This document shows positions 10,350 to 20,294 of a stretch of DNA of 64,000 nt, piece after piece; position 1 is the stretch's first letter; the number at the start of each line of letters is the position of its first letter. Location of the stretch: the NCBI RefSeq assembly GCF_964026735.1, contig NZ_OZ034692.1, forward strand, positions 1,116,001 through 1,180,000, written 5' to 3'. The notes below the pieces were generated by a model. It was given only the letters and a program-made list of their open reading frames with translations, was not told the DNA's origin and did not search any database. Both the position numbers and the translations under genes were made by a program. This DNA comes from Wolbachia endosymbiont (group E) of Neria commutata. GTDB taxonomy: Bacteria > Pseudomonadota > Alphaproteobacteria > Rickettsiales > Anaplasmataceae.

Positions 10350-10390
10350 TGCGAGAGACTGGTGGGGAAGTTCCACCGGTCTACTCTCCC

Positions 10391-11273
10391 TTTGAAGGCT
10401 GGAATTAGAATAAATTATGCTCAAGGTGGTAAGTGTAGTTTTACAAATTGTGTAACGGAAAAAATTGGTAAACTAGAAGGAGTAAAAGAGAGCGTAAAAA
10501 TTGTTAGCAGTATCATCTGCCAATTAACATCAAAAGGAGCAGTTTTTGACCAAAATTATCACAAAATAAACGATGCGTTAAAGAAATCAGGAATTTTTGA
10601 AGATCATGAAATTAATTTACAAAAAGCCACTAAAGAATTTTCTAAGCATATTAATGAATTTCATAGAATCGTTGAAAGCGCAGTAGTACAAGGTGAACTC
10701 AAAAATCTAGAAACAGATAACACTACTTTCTTCATTGAGTGTTCGCCGGATAGTATAGTTGATGTTGCTAAACTTATAAATGGAGCAAAAAGCTTAGTAG
10801 AATCCGGTGGTGGTATAGTAAAAATCGGTCAAAATACACTAAAGATCGAAAAAAACAATGGAATAACAAATTATTCTAATCTTTTAGGCAATGGGCGTGT
10901 TGTGCTAACACTTAAGGGATTAGAGATCACATTGTATTGTGATGCACAGAATAAAGGCAGGATGATTGTAGAAGTAAGTGATAATGATATGGAGATGATC
11001 AATCGATTAAGCGACGAAACAAAAAAAGAAATGTTTGGAAATTACCTGCTCGAAGGGATCCCTCTTTGTAATGCTATTAAACAGGGATATTGTGAAAGAT
11101 CTGTAGAATTACAATTTTCTGAAACAATTAGTTTCCCTGAAAAAGTCATGAAAAAAGCAAGTGAACTAATAACAAGCTTGGAAGACAGTGGTAGTAATAT
11201 AGATACACCGACAAATTGGAGAAACAAAATACGCACAGAATCAGGCAAAGGAGCAGCTGTTGTGAAGGGATAA
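10391..11273 (+). pseudogene. Hypothetical protein, 3' part after the intron
   Basis: Beyond the intron end an open frame runs for about 290 codons (IRINYAQGGKCSFTNCVTEK ... KGAAVVKG). It has no similarity to ABC transporters and its own start is not visible. A nominal ATG-less frame extends back into the intron (10323), where the sequence is domain V/VI RNA rather than protein. The product is mixed alpha/beta by appearance, with no membrane segments and no recognised domain. It is best read as the C-terminal part of an unknown gene whose 5' end was lost or lies elsewhere in the genome. Confidence 0.6.
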
Positions 11274-11328
11274 GCTATGGTTGCAAAGTGCTGAAACTTA
11301 CTATAGCGCCCCTCAATACAAATCTTGT

Positions 11329-11423
11329 ATGCCTAAACAGGCATTATATTCTTATCATTTGCTTTGGAAAGAACTATAGTAGGTTGGTTTCTGAACAAGG
11401 TGTTAAAAAGGAAAGCCTTGTTC
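11329..11423 (+). terminator. Two hairpins downstream of the post-intron gene
   Basis: ATGCCT-AAAC-AGGCAT (11329-11344) is followed by an AT-rich run. GAACAAGG (11393-11400) pairs with CCTTGTTC (11416-11423). Either could end transcription before the tRNA gene. Neither has a clean T-run. Confidence 0.4.
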
Positions 11424-11455
11424 GGTTGCGCAATTTCCCATATTATAGACAGCAT

Positions 11456-11545
11456 GGAAAGGTGGCTGAGTGGTCTAAAGCACATGCTTGGAAGGCATGC
11501 ACATATGAAAATATGTCGTGGGTTCAAATCCCACCCTTTCCGCCA
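11456..11545 (+). tRNA. tRNA-Ser (anticodon GGA), CCA encoded
   Basis: The acceptor stem GGAAAGG/CCTTTCC closes the cloverleaf. The anticodon arm CATGC-TTGGAAG-GCATG gives anticodon GGA (codons UCC/UCU). A long variable arm (ACATATGAAAATATGT) marks it as class II, and the T arm GTGGGTTCAAATCCCAC is canonical. The genomic CCA is at 11543-11545. It lies alone, just upstream of an IS cluster. Confidence 0.95.
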
Positions 11546-11649
11546 TATTGCTTCTAGACTTAACTAAGTAGTTAATTTCTCTAACCTACATTTTAATCGA
11601 GAAACAATAGGGTGGTTATACTTTTCGCAAATAGATATAGCTCTCTCTA

Positions 11650-11940
11650 GGCTCTGTGAACAAAATTTTATGAGGGCCATATAAGTGCGTCAACGAAATT
11701 CAAAAAGCCCATAAAAACTTCAGCAGTTTTGTCAAAACGAGAGAAGATGCGCCTGAAATGCTTTATTTTACAAAAAAAAACACTCAACCAAATGTCTCTC
11801 CTTATAAACGTGCTTGTCATAATCTCTTTGCACTTTTCAATTCCTTTTTGGAGACTTCGCATTTTTTGTCCTCAAGACTAGCCACAAAAGCATTACTATC
11901 GTAGCCTTTATCCGCTACTACAACGGAGTTATGGAGATTA
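11650..11940 (-). mobile_element. Fragment of the 877-bp IS5-type element
   Basis: It begins with the terminal repeat GGCTCTGTGAACAAAAT and carries the C-terminal transposase coding region (FMGFLNFVDALIWPS in reverse), matching the full copy at 56852-57728. The frame is broken, and the element ends abruptly at 11940 where a different IS starts. It is flanked on the left by CTA, the same target preference as the full copy. Confidence 0.85.
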
Positions 11941-12015
11941 GACCCCCTGCGAAAAGGTAGAAAGTAGGTAAAAACGACTAAAAAGCATGTAAAATGAAAA
12001 TTTTAGAAGAGTAAA

Positions 12016-12453
12016 ATGGCAATAAGTTACGTGAAAATAGCAAAAACACCATATGTTTTTAGACAATTGACAGGGCTCACAACATCTGAATTTGAAAAAA
12101 TTGTGGCAAAAGTGCGTCCAGAGTGGGAAAAAATGGAGGCGAAAAAGAAATGTCATGGAAGAAAATCGCATGTTGAGGCGCTAGAAGACAGGATTTTATG
12201 TGTTCTAATTTATTACAGAACGTACATAACGCATCCATTTTTAGGGTTTTTGTTTAATTTGCACAACTCAAATATTTGCCGACTTTTGAAGAAAATGGAG
12301 CCATTATTGGCCAAAAAAATTACTATAAAAAAGGATAGAACGCTGACTCCAGAAAGGATTTTAAAGATTTTGGCAGATGTCACGGAGGAACCGATACAGC
12401 GGCCGAAAGACAGCAAAAAACGTAAAAATCTTATTCCAGAAAGAAAAAAATGA
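12016..12453 (+). CDS. IS5-type transposase, first frame
   Basis: The 145-residue N-terminal part of a DDE transposase (MAISYVKIAKTPYVFRQLTG ...) contains the helix-turn-helix-like region and RILCVLIYYRTYITHPFLGFLF. It ends in a lysine-rich tail read from a run of seven A residues and overlaps the next frame by ATGA. In the copies at 16.5 and 36 kb the same region is one continuous frame, so a fusion by -1 frameshifting at the A-run is plausible here. Confidence 0.8.
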   Translation: MAISYVKIAKTPYVFRQLTGLTTSEFEKIVAKVRPEWEKMEAKKKCHGRKSHVEALEDRILCVLIYYRTYITHPFLGFLFNLHNSNICRLLKKMEPLLAKKITIKKDRTLTPERILKILADVTEEPIQRPKDSKKRKNLIPERKK

Positions 12454-12848
12454 CCACGATGAAAACCGAAATTGTGATTGAGGGAAATGGGCAAATTTTG
12501 TCAGTTTCAAGATCACATCGAGGTCGAATGCATGATTTTCGCATAAGGAAACAGGAAAAATTGTTGCCCAAAGATAGCATAAAATATGCTGATTCTGGGT
12601 ATCAAGGTTGGCAAAAACTGCAGAAAAACGTTGTGATTCCGTACAAAAAATACCGTAAAAAGCCACTAACGGAGGGGCAAAAGGAGCATAATCGAAAATT
12701 GGCATCGTTCAGGATGCGGGTGGAAAATAAGATACGCGAGATAAAAATCTTCAAAATAATGTCAAATGTTTACCGCAATTTTCAGAAGAAATACAACTTG
12801 AGATTTAATATTATTGCCGGAATTGTGAATTTGCGGCATGGTTTTTAA
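12450..12848 (+). CDS. IS5-type transposase, second frame (catalytic)
   Basis: The 132-residue C-terminal part carries the catalytic segment (YADSGYQGWQKLQKNVVIP) and the conserved tail (RMRVENKIREIKIFKIMS ... NIIAGIVNLRHGF), typical of IS5-family DDE transposases. The N-terminal KTEIVIEGNGQILSVS strand probably carries the first catalytic region. It starts with ATG overlapping the stop of the first frame. Confidence 0.8.
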   Translation: MTTMKTEIVIEGNGQILSVSRSHRGRMHDFRIRKQEKLLPKDSIKYADSGYQGWQKLQKNVVIPYKKYRKKPLTEGQKEHNRKLASFRMRVENKIREIKIFKIMSNVYRNFQKKYNLRFNIIAGIVNLRHGF

Positions 12849-12917
12849 TAATTTTTGGGCTGGGGATTTCTTACCAGATTTTATCAGCAACTTGCTTCAC
12901 GTTGTTTCGCAGGGGTC

Positions 12918-13084
12918 TCTTTTCCTTTTTTTGATGCATACTTAAAATTAGCATCAAGTTCTTCTATTGATTCTTGTGTCAAAGAGGATGAGGATAGAGA
13001 AGCAGGGTCAATTGTAGGCATTGTTACTACTGTTCTATCAGAAAATGATACACTATTGGTAGTGGCTTGAATATCAGTAAGCAT
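12918..13084 (-). pseudogene. N-terminal fragment of an unknown gene cut by an IS
   Basis: Starting from ATG at 13084 with AAGGAATAAAA upstream, the minus strand encodes MLTDIQATTNSVSFSDRTVV and about 35 further residues before it enters the IS end at 12917, where it picks up TPAKQREASC and stops. The start has a good ribosome site. The rest of the gene is not visible elsewhere in the window. Confidence 0.5.
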
Positions 13085-13270
13085 TTTTATTCCTTGAATT
13101 AGTTAATAAGAGTGTTGTTTAAATTAAAAATATTTTTATAATAACTTATAAGTTGTTTAATTCAATAACTATTTACTAGAAATTGATAAAGGATATTTTG
13201 AAAGTAGAGTTGGCTGATTTAGTGATAATTACAAAATATGTGTTAATTTATTTAATTAAGTTGAGATTTT

Positions 13271-14770
13271 ATGAAGCAGGATTATAGTGTTTTAATAAAG
13301 GACGGACAAGAACATCTTGATAATGGTGATTTCAAAAATGCTATAAAAATAGGTAAAGAACTTGAAAATATGGGCTGTCCAGATGGATATGAAATTCAGG
13401 CTGAAGCCTATAGAGAACTTGGTCAGGAAGAAGAAGTAATAAAAATCTTAGAAAAAGGTATTCGAGTATTTCAAGACTCTCCTACGTTTTTGGCAATGCT
13501 TGGTGATTTCAAATGTGATCTTGGTCATTATGAAGAAGCTATAGATTGCTATGAGGATGCGCTTAAAGTTAAAAGCTCTGATGATGTTTTTTTATTGTAT
13601 GTATATTATAACTATGCTCTTACTTTAAATAGAGTCTCTAGAACTGATGAAGCAATATATAAACTAAAATTGATAATTTCTGATCCTGATTTTAAACAAA
13701 CAGATAGAAGTTTTATTGAATTGTGCTATGGGTTATTGATAGACTCATATAACAAACATCAAAGCTATGATGAAGCAGCTCAGATTTTCAATGATTTTAT
13801 TGTAAAATATGATGACAATCAACACGGTGAACACCTGCCATATTTGTACTCAAAATTTATGACAACGCTTGTGCATATCGGAAAGATTGATAAAGTCTTA
13901 GATCTTTTAGAAAGCTTACCATTTGCAGAGCCAAGACTATATGAAGAGCAAGCTGAAATCTGTGAAGGACTTAATAAGACAGAAGAAGCAGTTAAAATCT
14001 TAGAAAAAGGTGTTCAAGTATTTCAAGAATCCTGGAGTTTATGGGAATTATTAGGCAATCATAACTCTGATCTTGGTAATTATGAAAAAGCTATAAATTG
14101 CTATGAAAGTGGATTAAATACTGAAAATCCAAATAAGCTGGCTCTTTATTATAATTACGCTAGCGTTTTATCTCGCCTTGGAAAAACAAATGAAGCGCTT
14201 GAGAAGTTGGAGCTTATTACTAAAAACACTGATTTTATAGAAGAGAATGTAGGGCTTTTAACACTATGTAACAGCTTGTTAATTCATTTACATAATGAGC
14301 TTGAGAATTATGATAGGGCGATTGAAATATTTAACGAATTTGCTACTAAACATCAGGTTGATCAAGACGAGTACCATGAGGAATTGTCGAGTTTGTATTC
14401 ATCTTTCGCATTTGCATTATGGAAATTAGGATATGTAGATGAGGCATTAGAAGTGTCATTAGAAGCAGTATTTTTCAATAAACATAACATGAATGCTTTG
14501 AGTAATCTACGAAGAATTAGAGATAATGGAGATTATAAAAAATCAAAGTACATGCGCATTCTCGTTCATAGCAACAAGCTTCCTAGCAAACAAATCGGAG
14601 AAGGTTTTTATGTATCTTATGACGTAGTGGCTGATAATGAAGAAGAAGCATTTCAGTTTATTACAGAGTTTGAACCAAAGAATATAAGAAAAAACATAAA
14701 AATTGAAGAAGTAGAAATACTTGAAGTGCCAAAGCAACCAAAAGGGGTATATAGCATTCACTGCCATTAA
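13271..14770 (+). CDS. TPR-repeat protein, 3' end replaced by an IS
   Basis: The 499-residue product is built almost wholly of tetratricopeptide repeats (EAYRELGQEEEVIKILEKGI, LGHYEEAIDCYEDALK, LGNYEKAINCYESGLN, LGYVDEALEVSLEAV). The region around residues 42-225 is echoed around 226-400 (offset about 184), so the protein contains a large internal duplication. No signal peptide is seen. The last codons, ATT CAC TGC CAT TAA, lie in the terminal repeat of the IS4-type element starting at 14759, so the natural C-terminus was truncated and the stop is supplied by the IS. TPR proteins mediate protein-protein contacts; the partner is unknown. Confidence 0.8.
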   Translation: MKQDYSVLIKDGQEHLDNGDFKNAIKIGKELENMGCPDGYEIQAEAYRELGQEEEVIKILEKGIRVFQDSPTFLAMLGDFKCDLGHYEEAIDCYEDALKVKSSDDVFLLYVYYNYALTLNRVSRTDEAIYKLKLIISDPDFKQTDRSFIELCYGLLIDSYNKHQSYDEAAQIFNDFIVKYDDNQHGEHLPYLYSKFMTTLVHIGKIDKVLDLLESLPFAEPRLYEEQAEICEGLNKTEEAVKILEKGVQVFQESWSLWELLGNHNSDLGNYEKAINCYESGLNTENPNKLALYYNYASVLSRLGKTNEALEKLELITKNTDFIEENVGLLTLCNSLLIHLHNELENYDRAIEIFNEFATKHQVDQDEYHEELSSLYSSFAFALWKLGYVDEALEVSLEAVFFNKHNMNALSNLRRIRDNGDYKKSKYMRILVHSNKLPSKQIGEGFYVSYDVVADNEEEAFQFITEFEPKNIRKNIKIEEVEILEVPKQPKGVYSIHCH

Positions 14771-16367
14771 GTTAAGGAAGGAATGGCTAAAAATTGAACA
14801 AAAAAGTTTGTAGTGATTAAGGAGTTATGGCAAATGCTAAAACAAAATAGAGCAAACTTTAAAGTAGATAAACTCTTAGATGTAAATTAGTTAAGAAATA
14901 GCTTATTTAAAAGTCATTTTACAGAAGATTTGACAAAAGTTGCTCCAGGAATACTGTCTTTCAGAAATGAGTAGGGTAGTATTCAAAATACGTGTTTTCT
15001 AGCCCTTTTTTGGTAATTGAGTGAACGAACATCAGATATCTTATGAAGATCAACTTTCCTCCCCTTCCTTACAACTAAAGTGTTTGTTAAAAATAACTTA
15101 GATAATTGCTCCATAACGCAATCCATGTCCGATTCTGTAGAAAAAATATCGAAAGCTAAGTTTTTAATTGCATTAAATGAAACAGATTTATTAATGCTTT
15201 TTTCAAGCTTACTATCAGCTAGGTCTGCATTCAATGCCTCTTCTACATCTTCTGTCATAATACTTTCTAGGTTGCTAATAAAAATGGTTGACCAAAAATC
15301 CTGCTTAATAGTTTCAACACTTTTACCTGTAAAATTCTCTAAGCCTAACCTTCCTTTGAGTTTAGAAAAAAATGTTTCTATTCCCCAACGTAAGTAGTAT
15401 AACTCTTCAAATTCCTCAACCTTAAATTGCTGCTCATCTAATAATGATGTAATTAGCACTTCAATTTCACCAGAGGAAAGTATGATTTTAACTAGCCTAA
15501 ATTCCATTTCATCAGGTAATCCTAGCTTTCTTAGCTGCCTTGCCACTTTAATAGGTGCAGTAGCTACTGCTATTGTACTAGAGGGACTGCCCGGCTTAAA
15601 CATATCGTTTACTTCACTAAAAGATGAACTTGGACAACGAATTACATAATTAATTTTCCTTTCCGTAAGCTCGGCAATAAATCGATAAGATACATACCCT
15701 CTATCACAGATTAGTAAGTCATCTGAACTGAGGCTTTCAAGCATATCGGTTGCTAAATCAACTTCATAACTGTCACCTCTACTTAACACCGATTTTATTG
15801 CAATATTATTTAGCACATCATAACAAGCTTCAAAGGTTGCACTTGTATAATCTTCAAACCTCTGAACTCCATTCCATACTGCTCTTAAGCCAAACTACTC
15901 TATTACCTCATCACTTTTTGGTAGAATTAATATAGAAGCATCAAATGCAAGTACCCTGAAACCATGGTGAGTTTTAAACTCCTGATCCTGGTAATATAGG
16001 GAAACTACATCATCATTAAGTTCTGAAAATGCAGTATACTTTAGCTTCTGTCTTACTTGGGTAAAAGCACTTGCAGTAACTGTATAATCTCTCATCGTGT
16101 ACAGAATAAATTCATTGAGCATCACTTGTAATGATTTCACACTTTTTCTGAAAATCAAAATGAATACATCAATAAAAGGCAATTTTCTTTTTCGTAGAAA
16201 GTCTTTTGGTGATACTTTGTGATCATTTATAAAGTTTAAACTTATCAATTTATTTTTTATGAATTCGATTATTGTTTTTTTTACTCATATTATTTTTCCT
16301 TTAAGTTTAGGAATTTTACTTGATTTATTAATATAGTCCATCCTTTTCTCTTAACTTAATGGCAGTG
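14759..16367 (-). mobile_element. IS4-type element, 1,609 bp, copy 1
   Basis: It is bounded by CACTGCCATTAAGTTAAG and its inverse. All coding frames give the same translations as the copies at 36979-38587 and 59145-60753. No target-site duplication is present: the flanks are TATAGCATT on one side and GTAACATACT on the other. The second flank is the reverse complement of the duplication AGTATGTTAC around copy 2. Confidence 0.92.
14983..16288 (-). pseudogene. IS4-type transposase, frameshift plus amber codon
   Basis: Read from the ATG at 16288, MSKK is followed by a run of eight A residues; one A fewer would join it to the frame KLISLNFINDHKVSPKDF. A TAG then interrupts the frame after SDEVIE (15895-15897), and the remainder runs to 14983. 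The second part has the IS4 catalytic signature: DRGYVSYRFIAEL (second Asp), then YYLRWGIETFFSKLKGRLG (Y-x2-R-x3-E-x6-K). An identical pattern of damage occurs in the other two copies. Confidence 0.85.
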
Positions 16368-16455
16368 GTAACATACTCCCCCCACCAGACTAAATTATTT
16401 CCTCAGTATATTGCTTTTTTACATAAAAACAATACTTTTGTTTCCATATTCATTA
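16368..16455. other. Spacer shared by both IS blocks (5' leader of the TPR gene)
   Basis: This 88-bp stretch is the reverse complement of 36891-36978. In the latter it is the upstream region of the TPR gene now starting at 38591, including the ribosome site GGGGGGAG. Here it is an orphan copy, with no gene attached. Confidence 0.75.
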
Positions 16456-17435
16456 GACCCCCTGCGAAACAACGTGAAGCAAGTTGCTGATAAAATCTGG
16501 TAAGAAATCCCCAGCCCAAAAATTATTAAAAACTATGCCTCAAATTCACAATTCCTGCTATAATATTAAATCTCATGTTGTATTTCTTCTGAAAATTGCG
16601 GTAAACATTTGACATTATTTTGAAGATTTTTATCTCGCGAATCTTATTTTCCACACGCATCCTGAACGATGCCAGCTTCCGATTATGCTCCTTTTGCTCC
16701 TCCGTTAGTGGCTTTTTACGGTGTTTTTTGTACGGAATCACAACGTTTTTCTGCAGTTTTTGCCAACCTTGATACCCAGAATCGGCATATTTTATGCTAT
16801 CTTTGGCCAACAATTTTTCCTGTTTCCTTATGCGAAAATCATGCATTCGACCTCTATACGACTTCGAAATCGACAGAATTTGCCCATTTCCCTCGATCAC
16901 AATTTCGGTTTTTATTGTGGTTGCTTTCTTTTTTCCGGAATAACTTTTCTTACGTTTTTTGCTGTCTTTCGGCCGCTGTATCGGTTGCTCCGTGACGTCT
17001 GCTAAAATTTTTAAAATCCTTTCTGGCGTCAGCGTTCTATCCTTTTTTATAGTAATTTTTTTGGCCAATAATGGCTACATTTTCTTAAAAAGTCGGCAAA
17101 TATTTGAGTTGTGCAAATTAAACAAAAACCCTAAAAATGGATGCGTTATGTACGTTCTGTAATAAATTAGAACACATAAAATCCTGTCTTCTAGCTCCTC
17201 AACATGCGATTTTCTTCCGTGACATTTCTTTTTCGCCTCCATTTTTTCCTACTCTGGACGCACTTTTGCCACAATTTTTTCAAATTCAGATGTTGTGAGC
17301 CCTGTCAATTGTCTAAAAATATATGGTGTTCTTGCTATTTTTACGTAACTTATTGCCATCTTCCCTCTCCTAAAACTTTCATTTTACATGCTTTTTAGTC
17401 GTTTTTACCTACTTTCTACCTTTTCGCAGGGGGTC
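16456..17435 (-). mobile_element. IS5-type element, 980 bp, with intact TA duplication
   Basis: Its ends are GACCCCCTGCG and its inverse. The flanks read CATTA on the left and TAGTG on the right, giving a clean TA target duplication. The translations are the same as in the copy at 35911-36890. Confidence 0.9.
16526..17359 (-). pseudogene. IS5-type transposase with two amber codons
   Basis: It forms one frame of 278 codons, starting MAISYVKIARTPYIFRQLTG. The Trp of the RPEW motif and the Glu of the KKMEP motif of the intact copy have both become TAG, which leaves a 180-residue C-terminal frame. It shares both mutations with the copy at 35987-36820. Confidence 0.85.
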
Positions 17436-17458
17436 TAGTGGACCTTACTCCCCTACAA

Positions 17459-17848
17459 CTACCCTGACAAAGGAGTTGGCCTGCGAAAAAGCTTGGTGGA
17501 CTTGCCTAAAAAATGTGATGAATGCTTGAATTGCAAGTTTAAAAAGACTAAGGTCACATCTATATGTAAAGGACAGTTTTTTTTAATCCCAGTATTTTTA
17601 GAAAGTAAAAAATTTCCTAAAAATACTGCAAACATCTTTGAAAGCCCTACTAAATAGAGCAATCTTTTAAATCTTTCATATTTCCTAATTTTTGTCTTCT
17701 CTATATCGAAACCAGAACTTTTTTGATCTTGAAAATACTTTTCAATTTTAAACCTTTTTTTGTATATTTCTCCTGGATTGCCATTTTTTACATTTGTTAA
17801 TAAAGACCATGTACTTTTTTCTTCTGTTTTTACAAAAAAAATATGCAT
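17459..17848 (-). pseudogene. IS4-family transposase C-terminal fragment
   Basis: It encodes WSLLTNVKNGNPGEIYKKRF followed by IEKYFQDQKSSGFDIEKTKI, the Y-x2-R-x3-E-x6-K signature of IS4-type DDE transposases, then RFKRLLYLVGLSKMFAVFLG. The reading after about residue 95 looks frameshifted. No ends or N-terminal half are present. It differs from the 1,609-bp element. Confidence 0.75.
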
Positions 17849-17854
17849 CCTTTT

Positions 17855-18090
17855 CCCACCTCTACTTCTTCTTCATTGACTTCAAACCTCGCTTGCCCAT
17901 CCACCTACACTTTTTTTATATAGTGATAGCCATAAAGTGTACTAGCCATTACACTTATACTACCTTTTCTTGCCACGTGGAGCTTTCCTCTGCGAATTCT
18001 GTTCCATAATTTTTGCTCGTTCGTACTCCGCTATTAATCCTTGCATTCCTAGATACATATTAGACTCTGGGCCTGTAGATCAGCTCCAAG
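17855..18090 (-). pseudogene. Large serine recombinase (phage integrase-like) fragment
   Basis: The minus strand encodes MYLGMQGLIAEYERAKIMEQ, then after a few residues ASTLYGYHYIKKV, an in-frame TAG, and VDGQARFEVNEEEVEVGK. This is the linker between the catalytic and recombinase domains of large serine recombinases (usual wording: LIAEYERAKIxERxRRG ... PYGYRYI ... ARFEIxxEEAxVV). Such integrases are carried by WO-type prophages. Only about 75 residues survive, joined directly to an IS4 fragment. Confidence 0.7.
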
Positions 18091-18238
18091 TTATACGGTG
18101 ACAGAGATAGGTTTTTTCATATCTTATTTACACTACCGAATCTATTATAGAAGCGTAGGAACAAACTCGTTACAACTTATCTTAAAAACAATATAATACT
18201 TAATATATCAATAAATAAAAACATAGGAGTGTGGACTT

Positions 18239-20170
18239 ATGGAATTCCAACTTACTACAGACTTTCGGCCAGCTGGTGATCAACCACAAGCAATCGATAG
18301 TTTAGTTGCAGAGCTGAGTAGTAATAAAAGAGACCAAGTTTTACTTGGAGTCACTGGCTCTGGGAAAACTTTTACTATGGCAAATGTCATAGCAAAAACA
18401 AACAGACCTGCTTTAATTATGGCACACAATAAAACGTTAGCAGCACAACTTTATGAAGAAATGAAGGGATTTTTTCCGAGCAATGCTGTGGAATACTTCA
18501 TTTCCTATTATGATTATTATCAACCAGAAGCTTATTTACCACAAACTGATACCTATATTGAGAAAGATTCTGCGATCAATGAAAGAATTGATATGCTTCG
18601 TTATTCTACAGTCTGCTCTCTTCTGGAGCGCAGGGATACAATAGTAGTTGCAAGTGTCTCTTGCATATATGGTCTTGGCTCGCCTGAAAGCTATCTAAGC
18701 ATGACCATACCTTTAAGTGCAGGGGATAAGATTCGTGTTAATGATTTCTTGAGCAACTTAACTGACTTACAATATAAACGCTCTGATACCATTTTTGAAA
18801 GAGGGTATTTTAGAGTGCGTGGCGATATTATTGATATATTTCCCTCCCACTCTGAAACCAAGGCTTGGCGTCTATCATTATTTGGTGATGAAATAGAAGA
18901 AATTTTTGAAGTTGATGCTATGACGAGCAACACTATCAAAAGTATAAATAAAATTACTATTTTTCCAAACAGCCATTACGTAACGCCGCGTAATACATTA
19001 CTGCAAGCGGTTGATTTAATCAAAAAAGAGCTGAATGAACGTTTGGATTATTACTACTCGCAGAATAAGATTGTTGAAGCAAAGCGCCTGGAACAACGCA
19101 CTAACTTTGATATCGAAATGATGCAAGCAACAGGAACGTGTAAAAGTATTGAAAATTATTCACGTTATCTCTATGGAATGGGAGCTGGAGATCCACCTCC
19201 TACTTTATTTCAATATTTACCAAAAGACGTAATTTTATTTGTTGATGAAAGTCACGTTACCGTTCCTCAGATTGGTGCGATGCACAGTGGTAATCAAGCA
19301 CGTAAAGAAAAATTAATTAATTACGGCTTTAGGCTCCCTTCCGCTTTTGATAATCGTCCGTTAAAATTTGAAGAATGGGAAGAAATGCGTCCACAAACCA
19401 TTTACATTTCAGCTACCCCTGGAAAGTATGAACTGGCAAAGGTTGATAATATATGTATAGAGAAAGTTATCCGTCCTACAGGTCTTCTGGATCCAGTCTG
19501 CATCATAAAACCAATAGAGAGCCAAGTCGACGATGTCATTCATGAAGCACAAGTTACTATAAAGAAAGGATTTTGTGTTTTAATTACAACATTGACAAAA
19601 AAAATGGCAGAAAATCTATCTGAATATATGAATGAATTAAATATTAAAGTCAGTTATTTACACTCGGATATCGGTGCACTGGAAAGAATAGATATCATCT
19701 GCAAATTAAGGTCTAAAGAGATCGATGTTTTGGTAGGTGTGAACTTACTCAGGGAAGGTTTGGACATTCCTGAATGTGGTTTGGTTGCAATTTTGGATGC
19801 TGATAAAGAAGGATTTTTGAGATCAGAAACCTCGCTCATTCAAACGATCGGGCGTGCTGCACGTAATGCCGAGGGCAGAGTAATTCTATATGCGGATAAA
19901 ATGACTGGCTCTCTGGATCGTGCGCTAAAAGAGACTGAAAGAAGAAGAAAGAAACAGGAGGAATATAACATAATGCATGGTATTATACCAAAAACTATAG
20001 TAAAATCTATATCAAATAGGTTGCAAGAGAAAGCAACGAAAGAGCCGGAGGTGAATATTGATAGAAGTAAAAAGGAGTTAGAAAAGCAAATGCAAGAGCA
20101 TGCTAAAAATTTAGAATTTGAGCAAGCAGCAAAGATAAAAAGTATTATTGAAAAATTAAATAACATATGA
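18239..20170 (+). CDS. uvrB: UvrABC excinuclease subunit B
   Basis: DNA helicase-like subunit of nucleotide excision repair; it receives damaged DNA from UvrA and recruits UvrC. The 643-residue product is near normal length. Walker [13 protein letters not shown] is near residue 40, the beta-hairpin region [12 protein letters not shown] near residue 95, [10 protein letters not shown] (Walker B) near residue 340, and helicase motifs V/VI ([20 protein letters not shown]) near residues 500-540. The C-terminal UVR domain ([20 protein letters not shown]) interacts with UvrC. AGGAGTGTGG precedes the ATG. It is single-gene by context. Confidence 0.98.
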   Translation: MEFQLTTDFRPAGDQPQAIDSLVAELSSNKRDQVLLGVTGSGKTFTMANVIAKTNRPALIMAHNKTLAAQLYEEMKGFFPSNAVEYFISYYDYYQPEAYLPQTDTYIEKDSAINERIDMLRYSTVCSLLERRDTIVVASVSCIYGLGSPESYLSMTIPLSAGDKIRVNDFLSNLTDLQYKRSDTIFERGYFRVRGDIIDIFPSHSETKAWRLSLFGDEIEEIFEVDAMTSNTIKSINKITIFPNSHYVTPRNTLLQAVDLIKKELNERLDYYYSQNKIVEAKRLEQRTNFDIEMMQATGTCKSIENYSRYLYGMGAGDPPPTLFQYLPKDVILFVDESHVTVPQIGAMHSGNQARKEKLINYGFRLPSAFDNRPLKFEEWEEMRPQTIYISATPGKYELAKVDNICIEKVIRPTGLLDPVCIIKPIESQVDDVIHEAQVTIKKGFCVLITTLTKKMAENLSEYMNELNIKVSYLHSDIGALERIDIICKLRSKEIDVLVGVNLLREGLDIPECGLVAILDADKEGFLRSETSLIQTIGRAARNAEGRVILYADKMTGSLDRALKETERRRKKQEEYNIMHGIIPKTIVKSISNRLQEKATKEPEVNIDRSKKELEKQMQEHAKNLEFEQAAKIKSIIEKLNNI

Positions 20171-20294
20171 TATAAGTTATAGAAAGCTTATAAATAAAAA
20201 TATAACATGATTGTGTTGACATATTCATATTAATGGTTATTAAATATTTTATGCTGTAGAATTAAGTTAATAGATTTTAATAAAGGAAGGGGTA

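Larger units (their letters stand above)
8517..10390 (+). mobile_element. Group II intron with maturase
   Basis: The 5' end reads GTGTGCC, close to the group II consensus, immediately after ABC transporter codons. About 540 bases of structured RNA (domains I-III) precede the maturase frame. Domain V lies at 10316-10349, followed by a domain VI-like stem (GACTGGTGG...CCACCGGTC) with a candidate branch A in CTACTC. The 3' boundary near 10390 is estimated. The maturase is intact, so the intron may be mobile. The downstream sequence does not continue the upstream gene. Confidence 0.85.
11941..12917 (+). mobile_element. IS5-type element, about 980 bp, most intact copy
   Basis: Terminal repeats GACCCCCTGCGAAA and GTTTCGCAGGGGTC bound 977 bp with two overlapping transposase frames. 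Related copies lie at 16456-17435, 35911-36890 and around 58320-59135. The left flank ends TTA but the right flank starts TCT, so no TA duplication is present. This suggests that the right side was rearranged after insertion. Confidence 0.9.

Noticed and set aside
10323..10390. Start of the post-intron gene at 10323
   Set aside because: These codons lie in intron domains V and VI, so they are RNA structure rather than the natural protein start.
12855..13070. 71-codon plus-strand frame after the IS5-type element
   Set aside because: It begins within the IS end and is antisense to the better-supported minus-strand gene start at 13084.
16669..17398. Several 60-110 codon plus-strand frames with many Phe/Cys residues
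   Set aside because: They are antisense shadows of the IS5-type transposase and recur identically in its other copies.
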